Positions 63,537 to 64,000 of a DNA stretch of 64,000 nucleotides are shown piece by piece. The notes beneath the pieces were generated by a model that saw only the letters and a program-made list of their open reading frames with translations, did not search any database and had not been told where the DNA came from. The position numbers and the translations under genes are program-made. Position 1 is the stretch's first letter, and each line of letters starts with the position of its first letter. This DNA is from Heyndrickxia sporothermodurans (GTDB taxonomy: Bacteria; Bacillota; Bacilli; Bacillales; Bacillaceae_C), in NCBI GenBank assembly GCA_018333075.1, contig BORH01000001.1, positions 248,001 through 312,000 of the forward strand, given 5' to 3'.

Positions 63537-64000
63537 ATGAAAAATTTCCGTAAAAAAATAATTTGGTATTCCTTTCTTGTACTTGCACCAGCACTCTTAT
63601 TAACAACATTATTTGGATATTATAATTTCAAAAAAAGTGAAGAGAAGTCCTTTAAACAAGCAGAAAGGGATGCTTCCATATATCAAAGACAAATGGATCA
63701 GGTGATAGGGGAAACAATAAAAAGCTTAGAAGTGTTAGCAATCACATTTGAATCATATCATAATAACATTTCAGATGTGAACATTGCACTTAATAAAGTT
63801 AGTGGAAAGGATCCAAGGTACGGTGGAATCTATTTTTTAAGTTCTAATGGTGAAGTTATTACAGGTACGAATGACTATTTAAAGCAATATAGTTTAAAAA
63901 ATAAAAGCTATATAAAAACAATGAATTTAACCCATCAATCTGTCGTATCAGACCAGGTAGAAACACTATCAAACAATAATAAGGTTATAGCTATTGTTAC
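63537..64000 (+). CDS. kinD: Membrane sensor with extracellular Cache-like domain, KinD-like histidine kinase, 3'-truncated
   Basis: The window ends after 154 codons. Visible: short cytoplasmic N terminus (MKNFRKK), one membrane helix (~9-29, IIWYSFLVLAPALLLTTLFGYY), then an extracellular alpha/beta region with helical stalk and FLSSNGEVITGTNDY, SLKNKSYIKTM and SDQVETLSNNNKVIAIV, typical of dCache sensor domains. TGAGGT seven bases before ATG. Position beside mhqR equals that of B. subtilis kinD, a sporulation/biofilm phosphorelay kinase. The kinase domain itself is outside the window, so a chemoreceptor or GGDEF protein is not excluded. Confidence 0.7.
   Translation, partial: MKNFRKKIIWYSFLVLAPALLLTTLFGYYNFKKSEEKSFKQAERDASIYQRQMDQVIGETIKSLEVLAITFESYHNNISDVNIALNKVSGKDPRYGGIYFLSSNGEVITGTNDYLKQYSLKNKSYIKTMNLTHQSVVSDQVETLSNNNKVIAIV

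Overview
This window is chromosomal DNA from an AT-rich, spore-former-type member of the Bacillaceae (Bacillus sensu lato). The evidence is Shine-Dalgarno sites of the AAGGAGG type, frequent TTG/GTG starts, U-tract terminators, and gene families of this group (RpoY, RNase J1, LiaIHFSR, CcpC, CheV, YkyB, YkuJ, YkvS, CtsR-type operators, a KinD-like kinase). Gene content and order follow the Bacillus subtilis speA-to-kinD interval: speA/SR1/pdhDCBA/ykyA/ykrA/rpoY-rnjA/ktrC ... yknUV ... ykuV-ykuU-ykuT ... dapL-dapH-ccpC-darB-ykuJ ... fadH-ykuE ... ykyB-cheV-patA ... ykwC ... ptsHI ... ykvS, ykvI, clpE, mhqR, kinD. The species cannot be fixed from sequence reading alone. No rRNA, tRNA, CRISPR or prophage was seen.

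Layout. 1-7.2 kb: 3' part of the arginine decarboxylase gene speA (+), an SR1P small-peptide gene in the position of the SR1 regulatory RNA (-), and the pyruvate dehydrogenase operon pdhA-B-C-D (-). 7.2-12.8 kb: lipoprotein YkyA, an interspersed Bacillus-type repeat, HAD phosphatase YkrA, the RNA polymerase epsilon subunit with RNase J1 (+), and the potassium-channel gating subunit KtrC. 12.9-19.1 kb: a bd-type quinol oxidase of the short YthAB kind with a Rex-like site, then a complete LiaI-H-F-S-R envelope-stress module with a LiaR-like box. 19.3-25.6 kb: a heterodimeric ABC exporter (YknUV-like), peroxiredoxin YkuU and thioredoxin-like YkuV, and an MscS channel. 25.8-31.2 kb: a stand-alone MraY paralogue, the DapH/DapL lysine branch, CcpC, the DarB-type CBS protein and YkuJ. 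31.4-37.2 kb: an accessory stretch (metallo-beta-lactamase-fold hydrolase, secreted protein, acetamidase/formamidase-like, DsbA/FrnE-like), then fadH under a near-perfect FadR box and the Tat-exported phosphoesterase YkuE. 37.2-46.6 kb: a PAS-GGDEF-EAL protein, a MarR-MMPL exporter operon, ykyB, cheV, an RDD protein and patA. 46.6-47.9 kb: an IS3-family insertion with 5-bp target duplication directly after patA. 47.9-64 kb: a small Lys-rich protein, two dehydrogenases, ptsHI, a MoxR/DUF58/DUF4129 operon, YkvS, a CPBP protease-like protein, YkvI, ClpE with three CtsR boxes, an M3 oligopeptidase, an MhqR-like repressor, and the start of a sensor kinase.

Most of the window is ordinary core genome. 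The parts that merit a second look are regulatory or small: the SR1P gene, a perfect 15-bp palindrome over the -35 box of the ykuU promoter, terminators placed inside two operons (ykuU/ykuV and dapH/dapL), paired palindromes at the MarR promoter, several unlisted short ORFs, the MraY paralogue with a changed HHH motif, and the degenerating IS element that landed exactly at the patA stop codon. I did not find a convincing wholly new multi-gene system.
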